64,000 nucleotides of DNA from Melioribacteraceae bacterium. Its GTDB lineage: Bacteria > Bacteroidota > Ignavibacteria > Ignavibacteriales > Melioribacteraceae. The notes below the pieces were generated by a model, which made no database searches, was not told the DNA's origin, and worked only from the letters and a program-made list of their open reading frames with translations. Positions 27,401-36,123 of this stretch are shown piece after piece. The stretch covers positions 1,520,424 through 1,584,423 of the forward strand of contig JAHBUP010000001.1 in the NCBI GenBank assembly GCA_019638015.1. The letters run 5' to 3'. Made by a program: the position numbers and the translations under genes. Position 1 is the first letter of the stretch; every line of letters begins with the position of its first letter.

Positions 27401-27739
27401 CGCCATTTTGTTAGAAAAGATAATAATATATTAAAAGCCATCGAATTATTAAAAAGTCGTATTAAACAAGCGTTACCAGAACAAGATTTACTACAACATA
27501 AAATAGACCAACACATTGATAATATTTTAGACGATTGGGAAAAAATAATACTAATAAATAACAATAAAGATCGAGGGGCAAATCTAAACTATTGTCAAAA
27601 GGACAGGAAAGATAATGGGCCTAATTTTTTACTTACTACTGAATTTAATTTAACTGCAGACAGCTGGCCTTGGCCCACTTTGAATTCAATGCGTAATGTA
27701 GAAAATAATTCGATAATAATAACAAAATTAGAAATATAA
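24437..27739 (+). CDS. drmA: DISARM DrmA-type helicase
   Basis: An 1100-residue superfamily II helicase. Walker A is WFPTGGGKTEAYLGL (~430), the DExx box is IIQDELHLISGSLG (~626), motif III is ASTATI (~661), and the C-terminal lobe has TNIIATGLDKKRLALMVVSG followed by STSRVGRGRVPGIVF (~875-922). A four-Cys knuckle (CPWCNHEF with CLNPTC) sits at ~540-575. The Walker region, the LIWFPTGGGKTEAYLGL wording and the DrmB partner are characteristic of DISARM phage defence. The acidic N-terminal tract (~45-75) is unusual. It is three bases from drmB. Confidence 0.88.
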   Translation: MDYSKVRLEFVNYIISELNGKGDNYNIIIGSAPLDIIYSGFLYPSSQDNQENEELNFEDDDDNIEFEDLEDGSKKKTKYLKKNRTYLPPSSAGLSFYVIGEEIEIEVIFNASYFVKEGEKSSQGRTLRRNEEAKFLEQKWGREYFHRETESLNFYPTGVTEYAIFKGKDGLTKAKIAAKWRKHHIGYIVTISLANTQKYQHYEKEEINEKTIFNLELKCIVHKGKVGDYPRTNYFRLSQEERENEFRYRNVKMYAIGHGVAVDWDIKRNKAPEIWIDFIPKVEVPQVDVVKDDSNSILSTKYLMQKDNNKLIAELTQFVNGYNSWISEQETMLIDFDENEKSIASNIIKKQNIANQKMRKSIQLLSDNYHARLAFALANEAIFLQNNSQNKTDNKDFIWHPFQLAFILTSLESTLIDSSPDKLTLDLIWFPTGGGKTEAYLGLTAILLLYRRLKYSSSCSGTAVIMRYTLRLLSTDQFIRASKIIIALELIRLKNLSLLGNEKFTIGLWVGGSSSPNTREQVGKILKLGNQNSKLVLTHCPWCNHEFKNESYVLTNKFFFKCLNPTCDTNLNNFEELPVNVVDEELYELPPSLLIGTVDKFAQVTFNENTHRFFNYNNSRPPELIIQDELHLISGSLGSIVGLYEVSFDTIIQLRGVTAKYIASTATIKNANDQTTLLYGRKAEIFPPIGLNFDDSYFSKTIPIQSKPGRLYLGFLTHNKTKSESIVPLIANILATPQTLFNYNQEELLDAWWTQIIYHGSIKGLQNTQNLFYTEIIKEYERIRYMSILNFVRESFPNVNLDKFKNISDFDDFIKKKNLKSQEDLEFSEGIKRKFFPLRNLTPEVLSSSRSSENNNKLFKELEIERNEDNCIESLLATNIIATGLDKKRLALMVVSGQPLTTAEYIQSTSRVGRGRVPGIVFVNYFKTQTRSLAYYENFRPYHESFYRFVEPTSLTPFTYQARKRALHAAIVNVIRHGVPKMLMNTSSRHFVRKDNNILKAIELLKSRIKQALPEQDLLQHKIDQHIDNILDDWEKIILINNNKDRGANLNYCQKDRKDNGPNFLLTTEFNLTADSWPWPTLNSMRNVENNSIIITKLEI

Positions 27740-27741
27740 TT

Positions 27742-29589
27742 ATGAAAGATATTTATTCTCAAATTCGGTTTTCACATCTCACATCGTTTTCAGGGACCGG
27801 CTCTCTTTTAAGAGATGTTTACGACAACCTAGTTACAATTCCTGATATTAGAAAATGGGATTTATCAGAATATGAAAGAATAAAATATTCAATTAAAAAT
27901 GTAAATAGGGTAAAATGCTATCTCGGTATTCCTCACAAACAATTATTAAAACCACCGGATGCGAGGATCGAAATAAATGATGGTAAAGAAGTTTTAATTG
28001 GTAAAACTTTATCCGCTGTTATTTTCCCCAAATGGACAAAATGTAATAAATGTAAACTTTTGCATTATAATCCATGGAAAAATCAAGAAGATGTGGAGAT
28101 TTTAAAGTGCAAAAATCCAAAATGTAACGGTCGTTTGCAACAAGTATCATGGGTTTTAATAAGTAACTACGGCCATCTTAGTGAAGTTCCATGGCATTTC
28201 ATTGCGCATGATAACAATCAGTGTCGTCAAGAGTTAGAGAACAATTATCTTATCATAAGTGAATCTGTAAATGGTAAGACAATAATTAAGTGCCAAAAAT
28301 GTAATGCAGAAAAGAATATACTTAATAAGAAACCAATTGATGTGAATAAAATAAAATTCCAGCCATGGGAATCGGATTTTTATCCTGCAACAAGGGAAGA
28401 CTTCGAAACATATATTGTAAGTGTTAGCGATCCAAGAATTTATTCTCCGGTAAAACAACGAGCAATAGTAATTCCCCCAGAATCAAGAAATAATAAAAGT
28501 GGATTAAAAGAAAAAATTCTAAATGAAACTGAATGTTTTAGTGAACTGGCTAGAATTGAAACCGCTCCGCCATTAAGAAGGGAATCTATAATTTGTAAAT
28601 ACACTAAAAAGTTTAATTGTACTGAAGAACAATTGCTGAGAGCTTACCATGAAATAAAAGAAATAAATGAAGTTATGGAAGATTGTAATCTACCGGATCT
28701 TTCAGATGATGAGTATAAAGCGTTCACTACAGAAATAATTGATTTCGATGAAACTGAAGATTTTATTACATCGCATAAAACAAGTGAATGGAAAAATTTG
28801 CCCAACAAATTAAGTGATTCTGATTTTTCCCTTTATATAAATATAATTGACAAATTAGTAATTGCACAAAGATTGCGTGTCATAGAAATATTCAAAGGAT
28901 TTTTTAGAATCAAACAACAAGAACCTCATAAAATGGTTAAACCTGATATTGATGACTCCGAAAATTGGTTACCTGCAATTGAACTGTATGGTGAAGGAAT
29001 ATTTATTTCCTTCCCTGAAGGAATATTAAGAGCTTGGGAATCACTTGACGGTATTGTAAAAAGGACTAATGAAATATCATTGAGAGTTAAGGATCTTGAA
29101 GATTCTTCATTCAAGGATTTGAATCTTTCTTCAAGATTTATTTTTCTACATACTTTTGCTCATCTCTTAATAAAGGAGCTAGAAAATTCTGCTGGATATC
29201 CTGCTGCATCCTTGAAGGAAAGAATTTTTTCAAGTAGTTCATCTAATTTGGCTGGAGTGTTAATTTATGTAGCTGTTCCTGATATTGTTGGTACTTTGGG
29301 AGGAATTATTGAGAAAGGTGAACCGGAAGAATTTCTGTCAATTCTTATAAATATATTTAATAAAGCTGAATGGTGTTCCAATGATCCTATTTGCGCTGAA
29401 AGCGAAGGACACGGTCCGGCAAACCTAAATAGAGCAGCTTGCAACTCTTGCCTATATATACCTGAAACGGCTTGCGACTATAATAACATTTTTCTTGACA
29501 GAGTTTATATCAAGGGCGACAAGCAAAAGGGAATACCTCAATTTCTAGAATTTATTAAGGAGTATTTTAATGGCAGAAAGAAAGTTTAG
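27742..29589 (+). CDS. drmB: DISARM DrmB-type DUF1998 protein
   Basis: A 615-residue protein. Zinc-ribbon cysteines CNKC and CKNPKC lie at ~100-130 and C-x2-C in IIKCQKCNAEK at ~185. The DUF1998 region follows at ~465-585: LHTFAHLLIKELENSAGYPA, then ALIYVA-like AGVLIYVAVPDIVGTLGG and the Cys cluster WCSNDPIC with ACNSCLYIPETACDY. This is the normal partner of DrmA. Its last 20 bases overlap the next gene, so the SF1 helicase is part of the same operon. Confidence 0.88.
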   Translation: MKDIYSQIRFSHLTSFSGTGSLLRDVYDNLVTIPDIRKWDLSEYERIKYSIKNVNRVKCYLGIPHKQLLKPPDARIEINDGKEVLIGKTLSAVIFPKWTKCNKCKLLHYNPWKNQEDVEILKCKNPKCNGRLQQVSWVLISNYGHLSEVPWHFIAHDNNQCRQELENNYLIISESVNGKTIIKCQKCNAEKNILNKKPIDVNKIKFQPWESDFYPATREDFETYIVSVSDPRIYSPVKQRAIVIPPESRNNKSGLKEKILNETECFSELARIETAPPLRRESIICKYTKKFNCTEEQLLRAYHEIKEINEVMEDCNLPDLSDDEYKAFTTEIIDFDETEDFITSHKTSEWKNLPNKLSDSDFSLYINIIDKLVIAQRLRVIEIFKGFFRIKQQEPHKMVKPDIDDSENWLPAIELYGEGIFISFPEGILRAWESLDGIVKRTNEISLRVKDLEDSSFKDLNLSSRFIFLHTFAHLLIKELENSAGYPAASLKERIFSSSSSNLAGVLIYVAVPDIVGTLGGIIEKGEPEEFLSILINIFNKAEWCSNDPICAESEGHGPANLNRAACNSCLYIPETACDYNNIFLDRVYIKGDKQKGIPQFLEFIKEYFNGRKKV

Positions 29590-30742
29590 TTTACCCAATT
29601 TTGCAGATTTAACAAAAAAACAAGATGAGGTCAATAGACTTCCATTAACTGGGCAGCATCTAATAACCGGTGGACCAGGAACGGGTAAATCTGTTGTTGC
29701 ACTCATGAGAGTTCTTAGAATGGCGAAGGAAAGTCCGGACTATATATTCCTAGTTTATAATCATGTGTTAAATTCAGCAACAAAACAATTAGCTAATCAG
29801 AAAATAAATTCAAAAACATACTTAAGTTGGTTTTATAGTTTATATTACATGCGAATGGGAGGGCAAAATATACCTGAGAGACAAAAGCAAAAGCCAGATT
29901 ACAATACAATAATTGCCTTTATTCAAAATGATAGAAAAAAAAGAGAGGGAAAAGGAGAAAAAATAATTCCTTCAACTACTTCAATTGTTATAGATGAAGG
30001 ACAGGATATGAATCCATTATTTTATAGAACACTAATTGAAGATGGTTTTGAAAATTTCTTTGTTGTTGCCGACCAAAATCAGCAAATTACAGAAGAAAAT
30101 TCCTCAATTAGAGAATTAAAGGAGGAGCTGGCTACAGAACCAATTGAATTGGATGAAAACTTTCGCAATACTTTTGATATTGCACGATTATCACATCATT
30201 TTTTTACCGATCCAACTACTCCAAAACCAAATTTACCCTCACATAATAAAAAGTCGGCCCATGTCCCACTGTTACTCAATTATAAAAATTTTAATAACAT
30301 TATTGAGAGAATATTAAGAGAATATGACAGTAACCCCAATTATTTGATAGGAGTATTTTGTCCCAATTCACAAATTCTATTTAAATACCGTGATGCACTT
30401 ATAAGCCCAAATACTAATCAGTTTGATAACCCACCCCCCAAAGTCAGCTATTATATAAACAATAAAAACGGCGCAAATGTAGAAATAGATTTCACTGAAA
30501 GTGGTATAGTTCTGCTAAATGACAAATCAGTAAAAGGAACTGAGTTTGATTCAGTTTTTATCGTTGATATTGATCAATTTCCTTATTATCTAACCATAGA
30601 TGAGTCAAAAAAAAAAAGATTTTATGTTATGATTTCCAGAGCTAGACAGAGCTTATTTATAGTTAAAAACGGTTTAATCAATTCGGATATTGTTAATATA
30701 TTGCCTAATGATGAAAATCTTTTAAAAAGAATAGAAATTTAA
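29570..30742 (+). CDS. UvrD/Rep-like superfamily I helicase
   Basis: A 390-residue compact SF1 helicase with AAGGAG upstream of its ATG. Motifs in order: Walker A GGPGTGKS (~33), DExx box VIDEGQDM (~144), motif III VVADQNQQI (~166), LDENFRN (~193), KGTEFDSVFIVDID (~322) and RFYVMISRARQSLF (~347). It lacks the large 1B/2B insertions of UvrD. This gene is not a standard DISARM component, yet it overlaps drmB by 20 bases, so it belongs to this operon. Confidence 0.85.
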   Translation: MAERKFSLPNFADLTKKQDEVNRLPLTGQHLITGGPGTGKSVVALMRVLRMAKESPDYIFLVYNHVLNSATKQLANQKINSKTYLSWFYSLYYMRMGGQNIPERQKQKPDYNTIIAFIQNDRKKREGKGEKIIPSTTSIVIDEGQDMNPLFYRTLIEDGFENFFVVADQNQQITEENSSIRELKEELATEPIELDENFRNTFDIARLSHHFFTDPTTPKPNLPSHNKKSAHVPLLLNYKNFNNIIERILREYDSNPNYLIGVFCPNSQILFKYRDALISPNTNQFDNPPPKVSYYINNKNGANVEIDFTESGIVLLNDKSVKGTEFDSVFIVDIDQFPYYLTIDESKKKRFYVMISRARQSLFIVKNGLINSDIVNILPNDENLLKRIEI

Positions 30743-30757
30743 CTAGATAGGTTAATA

Positions 30758-32236
30758 ATGAAAAACAACACATTATATTATGTAACAAATAGCGAAAATC
30801 TTAAAAATATTTTAACCGTTGGAATTATCCCCGACATAAATGGTTATAAAAAGTATTATGAAGATTCATTAAGACTTTTCCCTGGTTATATTCCTCTAGT
30901 TAAAGATAAAATACCAATAAACATTATAAATAAAAAAAATGGCAAAGACTCTTCTATTCTCATAGTATTAGTAGAAATAGTGTGTTTAGGGCTATGGGGT
31001 ATTGGCAGAACAAAGAACCAAACTAATATAAATAATGAAATCTTTGATTCTGCTGAATGTGAAAATGGAAATATTTCCCCCCAAATAAGCCAAGAAATAT
31101 TTTCAATTGATGAAAAATATGATAATTATGATTATTTCTTAATCACCCCGCCAATATCGTTGTCTAACATTAAATCAATAATTTTCCCTGACAATAAATC
31201 TAAAAATGATTTTTTAAGCCAAAGTTCGGTTCTATCTAGTATTAATATTGGTGATATAAAAATTAAAACAGATAAAAAATTATTTAGTTTAGACAAAAAT
31301 TTCCTTCTAGAACCTTTTGAAAATATAAACGTTAGTCTTGATTATACAAAAATATATAGTTTTGGAGGTGGTATTGCATCATTATTTAATTTTACGTGCA
31401 TTAGTGCCACTGCTAATGAGGCTTTTCAAAAATTAGCTAAGCAAGAGTTAGATATTAATTTTGAAGAAGCAACAAATATAGATTTTTTAAAGCTATTTTT
31501 TGAAAGCACGTCAAGTAACATCAAGCATAAAATTATCAGCATATTAATTAATTCAAAAGATTTCAAATCTGATATAATAAATTATCTAGAAGAATATGGT
31601 AATTCGGAATCTTCCGATAAAGGGAAAAGAGCTAAAGAAATAGCAGATTCTCTATTGAACTTTATACAAAAAAAAGAATTTACTGTATCAGAGTACATTA
31701 AGAGATCGAAATCTCACCTTGAAAAATGTTTGATAGTTCTCTTTAATAAAGAGAATCTTAATGATTTTTTACAAACACGACCAGCTTATTATGAACTCTT
31801 ATCAGGAGAAGATATTGTGATAATCGCATTTTTATTGGGGATAAAAGATAAATATTTTAGGATACCAAGTGAGATAAAGAGTTTTAACGGTTTGCAAAAT
31901 TTCATTTCCGATGTAATGGTTTCCTATGCGAAAAATGATTATAGTCATTTAAAACAAATGAGAACACTGTTTGATCTTCTTGTCTGTATGGAAAATAATG
32001 AGCTTGTAAAACAAAAATATAATAAACTTATTAGTGGTAATTATGTCAAATATAAATATGTGCTCCCAAATCCCACTGAGATTCAAGTAGATAAATCAAC
32101 TTACTTTATTACAGAGGAGGAGATAAAGTATAGAGAGGTTTTCTTTAAGGACCTAGAAATTCAAAACTCATTGAAGGTACTACCATTTGATTTGGAAAAG
32201 TATGTAAAAATCTACAATACTTTGATTTCTGAATAA
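30758..32236 (+). CDS. Unknown protein in DrmAB-associated operon
   Basis: A 492-residue protein, 15 bases after the SF1 helicase gene. The N-terminus reads YYVTNSENLKNILTVGIIPD, faintly like the H/Y-x-T-x-x-x-N-L-x-x-I-L-x-x-G start of DarT/ADP-ribosyltransferase-like folds, but I see no confirming catalytic glutamate context and treat this as a weak hint. The middle and C-terminal parts are helical with no recognised motif. Gene order says it is a component of the defence operon. Confidence 0.7.
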   Translation: MKNNTLYYVTNSENLKNILTVGIIPDINGYKKYYEDSLRLFPGYIPLVKDKIPINIINKKNGKDSSILIVLVEIVCLGLWGIGRTKNQTNINNEIFDSAECENGNISPQISQEIFSIDEKYDNYDYFLITPPISLSNIKSIIFPDNKSKNDFLSQSSVLSSINIGDIKIKTDKKLFSLDKNFLLEPFENINVSLDYTKIYSFGGGIASLFNFTCISATANEAFQKLAKQELDINFEEATNIDFLKLFFESTSSNIKHKIISILINSKDFKSDIINYLEEYGNSESSDKGKRAKEIADSLLNFIQKKEFTVSEYIKRSKSHLEKCLIVLFNKENLNDFLQTRPAYYELLSGEDIVIIAFLLGIKDKYFRIPSEIKSFNGLQNFISDVMVSYAKNDYSHLKQMRTLFDLLVCMENNELVKQKYNKLISGNYVKYKYVLPNPTEIQVDKSTYFITEEEIKYREVFFKDLEIQNSLKVLPFDLEKYVKIYNTLISE

Positions 32237-32248
32237 GGAAAATGTATT

Positions 32249-33808
32249 ATGAAAATGATTCCAAATATTTTCTACAATTATAGTTCCCATAAAGAAGCTG
32301 AAATGAAAGTCTTTAAGGCGTTGAAGGAAATAGATTTTATAGAAGGACCAAGTTATGCTTTTCATTCTATATTAATTCCAAATCATATTAACAGATATAA
32401 GTTTGTTGGTGAATCAGATTTTCTTTTTCTTAGTAAATATGGTCTATTCATTCTTGAAGTAAAAGGTGGCGGGATTAGTGTTAGTGATGGGAAGTGGTAT
32501 TCAACTGATAGAAATAATCAACGTCACCAACTAAAGGAACCCCCTTTCCACCAAGCGGAAGAAAATCTTTTTAGCATTATTCGAGACATAAATTTAGGAT
32601 TCTATTCCCCAACTGCCTATGGTGTAGTATTTCCTGATACTATTTGGAATAATCGAATTACTTCAATTGAATTTAATCGTGATACAATTTGTGACAAAAA
32701 CGATTTAATGGTTTTTGGCATTTGGCTTAAAAATTTTCTATCACATTATTCAAATAATTCTGACAAATATTTAATAGAAAAAGAAATTGAAGAGATTAAA
32801 AATAAGTTGAGACCAAATTTTGATTTTGCATTGGACATGAGGAATAAGTTGACTTTATTGGAAGAACAACGTCTTGTATTAACTGAAAAACAATTTAATT
32901 ATCTTGACATTGCCATGCAGATACCACGTATTTGTGTTGAAGGAGGAGCCGGTACTGGAAAAACAATCCTTGCAATTGAATTAGCTCGTAGATTTGCAAT
33001 GTCTAACAAAAAAGTGTCTCTAATTTGTAAGTCTAATTGGCTTAGGCATTCTCTTAGTAGTGATATTTCATTAAAAAATGTATTTGTTTCTACCTTTGAT
33101 AGTCTAAAGTTGGATATGTTGACAAATAATATTGAGTTTTATGATGTGATGATTATTGATGAAGCACAAGATCTCCAGATTAGTGATATTGATGTTCTTG
33201 AAAATTCTCTATTAAATGGACTAGAAAAGGGTATATGGTATGCTTTTCTTGATAAGCAAAACCAGTCACTTGTCTTTATAGACGACAATGATACTGGTGT
33301 TGAATTCTTACTTAGTTTTCGTAGTAACAATATTAATCTGAATAAAAATTTAAGAAATACGAAGCAAATTGTTAGTAGAGTTAAAGACATTTTGAATTTT
33401 CCATCAATAGAAAAATCTGACATTCATGGCCCAGAGGTAAAAGAATTATATTTCAAGGACGGTGCGGAATTAAATAATGTAATTAAAGATTTGTTAGATA
33501 GTGGAGCTGAAAAAAACGAAATTACAATTCTTTCTCCAAACACTTTTAGAGAATCAGCGATTTATAAACTTTTACCAACTACAACTTTAAAAAAAATCAA
33601 AGAACTTGATGAATATTCAATGAGACATTTACCTATTTCTGATATTAGTTTTGCAGAAATTAAAAATTTTAAAGGTTTGGAAAATAACATAATAATCTTA
33701 GCTGATATTGATAAACCCAAAGGAGATATGTCAATAAAATTCAGAAATAGTTTATATGTTGGTATGACAAGAGCTAAATCTTTGTTAATAATGGCATATC
33801 AAAAATGA
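32249..33808 (+). CDS. NERD nuclease-SF1 helicase fusion
   Basis: A 519-residue fusion. Residues ~12-130 are a NERD domain (nuclease-related; KEAEMKVFKALKEI, GESDFLFLSKYGLFILEVKG with the E-x-K core). Residues ~205-519 are an SF1 helicase with Walker A EGGAGTGKT (~230), IIDEAQDLQ (~302), LNKNLRNTKQI, and FRNSLYVGMTRAKSLL near the end. It is the last intact gene of the DrmAB operon, 12 bases after the unknown protein. A tethered nuclease-helicase could supply the cutting function that the missing DrmC phospholipase-D protein would otherwise provide; that is inference. Confidence 0.85.
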   Translation: MKMIPNIFYNYSSHKEAEMKVFKALKEIDFIEGPSYAFHSILIPNHINRYKFVGESDFLFLSKYGLFILEVKGGGISVSDGKWYSTDRNNQRHQLKEPPFHQAEENLFSIIRDINLGFYSPTAYGVVFPDTIWNNRITSIEFNRDTICDKNDLMVFGIWLKNFLSHYSNNSDKYLIEKEIEEIKNKLRPNFDFALDMRNKLTLLEEQRLVLTEKQFNYLDIAMQIPRICVEGGAGTGKTILAIELARRFAMSNKKVSLICKSNWLRHSLSSDISLKNVFVSTFDSLKLDMLTNNIEFYDVMIIDEAQDLQISDIDVLENSLLNGLEKGIWYAFLDKQNQSLVFIDDNDTGVEFLLSFRSNNINLNKNLRNTKQIVSRVKDILNFPSIEKSDIHGPEVKELYFKDGAELNNVIKDLLDSGAEKNEITILSPNTFRESAIYKLLPTTTLKKIKELDEYSMRHLPISDISFAEIKNFKGLENNIIILADIDKPKGDMSIKFRNSLYVGMTRAKSLLIMAYQK

Positions 33809-34088
33809 AAAAGATTATAGAAGAAGTAACAATTATTGAATTACAAAAAACTTACGGAGAAATATTTAAGTTAATATCCCTAATGGTCTAATTATTAATA
33901 GAGAGGAGATTGAGATAGCAATTCAAAGTGATAAAAATGTTTTTGTGACAGCTATCTTTAATAAAGATAATGAACAAGGAGAATTTATTATTAAGATATG
34001 TGAATGTTTTAATTATGAATCGTATAAAATCTTCTATGGAAAATTTATCAGTAAAAATAATAATTACGTAATAATTTCTAAACGTTAA
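33805..34088 (+). pseudogene. Frameshifted small gene
   Basis: ATG 33805 overlaps the stop of the NERD-helicase gene (ATGA) and opens MKKIIEEVTIIELQKTYGEI, but stops after 28 codons. A -1 shift near 33872 resumes a protein-like frame (NIPNGLIINREEIEIAIQSD, continuing to a stop at 34088), giving about 95 residues in total. A stop immediately before the second frame excludes simple slippage upstream, so a lost or gained base is more likely than programmed frameshifting. Confidence 0.55.
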
Positions 34089-34102
34089 TAGGAGGAAAAT
34101 AT

Positions 34103-34627
34103 ATGGCATGGTGTCCACATTGCAAAATGTACTATGATGAAGATAATGATACTCAACCTTGCTGTGGTTGTTGTGGCCACCCCATCTCGTGTTGCAATGA
34201 TGATTATGAGTATAACAATAGGATTTTAGAAGAACTTGAGGAAGAAAGTGAAAACGATGAAATTATGCAAACGGCTGCGGATGAAATAAGAACTGAAATA
34301 ACAATATCAAATGATTCACTAAGAGTATTGTTAAAACAATTTATCTCTGGAGAATTAGCGGCATCAGTTACTCTTAACAAAACAGATGTTGATCAAATTA
34401 ATAAAATGCAAAATATCATTGAGGGCAAGGGTAAAAATCGTATATATGAAATAAAGAATACCTATAAGCGTGCATATGAAAAGTGGAATGTTGAAGAAGA
34501 GAAAGAAATGATAAGATTATTTAATGCAAAAATATCTGAAGGTGAAATAGCAATAAAATTATCTCGGCAACCAAGCGCTATAAATAGTAGGCTGATTAAA
34601 CTGGGCTTAAAAGAAAATAAAAATTAA
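34103..34627 (+). CDS. Zinc-ribbon plus HTH-like small protein
   Basis: A 174-residue protein with GGAGGA before its ATG. Residues 3-35 are Cys-rich (CPHC, CCGCCGHPISCC), probably binding zinc. A long acidic helical linker follows. The C-terminal ~35 residues (WNVEEEKEMIRLFNAKISEG, then EIAIKLSRQPSAINSRLIKL) look like a Myb/sigma-region-4-style helix-turn-helix. It may bind DNA and regulate the upstream defence operon, or act within it. It is 14 bases after the frameshifted gene. Confidence 0.65.
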   Translation: MAWCPHCKMYYDEDNDTQPCCGCCGHPISCCNDDYEYNNRILEELEEESENDEIMQTAADEIRTEITISNDSLRVLLKQFISGELAASVTLNKTDVDQINKMQNIIEGKGKNRIYEIKNTYKRAYEKWNVEEEKEMIRLFNAKISEGEIAIKLSRQPSAINSRLIKLGLKENKN

Positions 34628-34800
34628 CTTAATAGGGGACATAATCCCCTATTAAACGCAGTTCGAACCTATTGTAATTTATTCATGTAAATATTTAGCT
34701 TGATTGCGAAAAAAGAATCAGCATTTTCTAAAAAGTAATCTCGGACAAGTTTGAGTTAGTGGAGGATGAAACTAAGTGTGAATATTTATTGTAAAACCAA

Positions 34801-34945
34801 AACCGTAGTTAAATAAAGTTAATTAATAATTATATAATCAATTAGCAATGAACCTACGAAACCTGTTGCTATTACAACACTCAAAAAGTATGTCCCCTTT
34901 ATTAACCCTAAACTCATTATCCCAATTCATATTAACAAACCATCG
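34801..34945. repeat. Dispersed intergenic repeat, copy A
   Basis: Bases ~34896-34942 align with 47802-47848 over about 47 positions with roughly three quarters identical (shared blocks ATTAACC, AAACTCAT, ATCCC, ATTCATA). The 17 bases AACCGTAGTTAAATAAA at its start recur at 38542-38558. It sits in the gene-free gap before a palindrome-controlled gene, as copies B and C also lie near palindrome sites. No ORF is supported. Confidence 0.55.
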
Positions 34946-35006
34946 AAATAAGCTTCATATTTTAATTCTCCAGTCTTCCAACTGACCCATATAGAGTCTG
35001 ATAAAA

Positions 35007-35023
35007 GTATCATTAAATGATAC
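35007..35023. promoter_or_regulatory. 17-bp palindromic operator, copy 4
   Basis: A perfect GTATCATTAAATGATAC lies 54 bases before the second WG-repeat gene, the same spacing as copy 1. Confidence 0.75.
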
Positions 35024-35077
35024 CTTCATTTCTATGTCTTAGCTTAATTTCGCATTGGAAATTTAATAGGAGGAAGT

Positions 35078-36109
35078 ATGAACACCAGTCCCAAAATAAT
35101 TTATGGTAATTTTATTGATGGAAGTGCTAGGTTATTTACAAAGTATAATGATAGTCTAACACCCGGGTTACTTAATAAGTACGGTTTTGTAAATCTTTTC
35201 CCGGAATACTTTATTGGGTCATTTAATAACGGCTTAGCAAAAGTGTTTAATGGTCTTAAATTTGGCTTTATTGATAGAAATGGAAGTGTAATTGTGGATG
35301 TTAAATATTTTAGGGGAAATGATTTTGGTGATGGATTTTCAATAACTTCGGATCAAAAAAATACTTATATAATTGACACATCTGGACGTGAAAAAAAGAT
35401 ATTTGACGATATACTAATTTCATCACAATTCTATAACGGTTATGCAAAAGTTGCTTCTATAGAATTAAATGGAAGTGTCAAAACAGAAGGTTTGATAAAT
35501 ACGAATGGTGAATTTGTGATACCAATGAGGTACAAATCGCAAATCAGCGATATCGAATATTTTTATGATGACGATATATACTCATGTGGGCTAATAAGAT
35601 TTCAACATGATGAAATGTTTGGCTGTACTGATATAAATGGTAAAACAATTATCCCGTTCGAATATGATTACATTTCTAAGTTCTTCAATAATAATGCGGT
35701 AGTCAGACGTAGCGATAAATATTCTCTAATCTCGAAAGACGGTGATATCCTTTTTAATTCACACTATGATAATATTAAAATTATTTTTAAAGATTTATTT
35801 CTTGCTAAAAGAGATGGCGTTTATAAATTTATCGATATTGACGAGAACCAAATTACTGATTACGAATATGAAGATGTAGGCAATATAGAATTCAATATGC
35901 TTCCAGTAAAACAAGAAGGGAAATGGGGCTTAGTTTCTCTAAATCAGAATTTAGACTTTAATACAGATTGCATTTTTGATAATCCTCCAATATACATAGA
36001 GGGAATAATCTTTTTTGAAAGAAATGGAGTAACTGGTGTAATGAACCTTTCAAAGGAAGAAATGATGGATGAAAGTCCAAATGAGCTAAAAGAGTTTTCA
36101 TTAAATTAA
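35078..36109 (+). CDS. WG-repeat (KWG) protein, second copy
   Basis: A 343-residue protein with repeats such as LKFGFIDRNGSVIVDVKY, FGCTDINGKTIIPFEYD and KWGLVSLNQNL, the WG-repeat pattern. It has no signal peptide. It is a paralogue of the protein at 1377-2420: same length, same IDG opening and matching repeat phasing. AGGAGGA precedes the ATG. It is followed 14 bases later by an unknown gene, forming a two-gene unit behind operator copy 4. Confidence 0.85.
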   Translation: MNTSPKIIYGNFIDGSARLFTKYNDSLTPGLLNKYGFVNLFPEYFIGSFNNGLAKVFNGLKFGFIDRNGSVIVDVKYFRGNDFGDGFSITSDQKNTYIIDTSGREKKIFDDILISSQFYNGYAKVASIELNGSVKTEGLINTNGEFVIPMRYKSQISDIEYFYDDDIYSCGLIRFQHDEMFGCTDINGKTIIPFEYDYISKFFNNNAVVRRSDKYSLISKDGDILFNSHYDNIKIIFKDLFLAKRDGVYKFIDIDENQITDYEYEDVGNIEFNMLPVKQEGKWGLVSLNQNLDFNTDCIFDNPPIYIEGIIFFERNGVTGVMNLSKEEMMDESPNELKEFSLN

Positions 36110-36123
36110 AATATGGAGGAATA

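Noticed and set aside
33805..34088. Programmed -1 frameshift in the small gene
   Set aside because: No slippery heptamer is visible and a stop precedes the second frame directly, so a mutation or read error is simpler.
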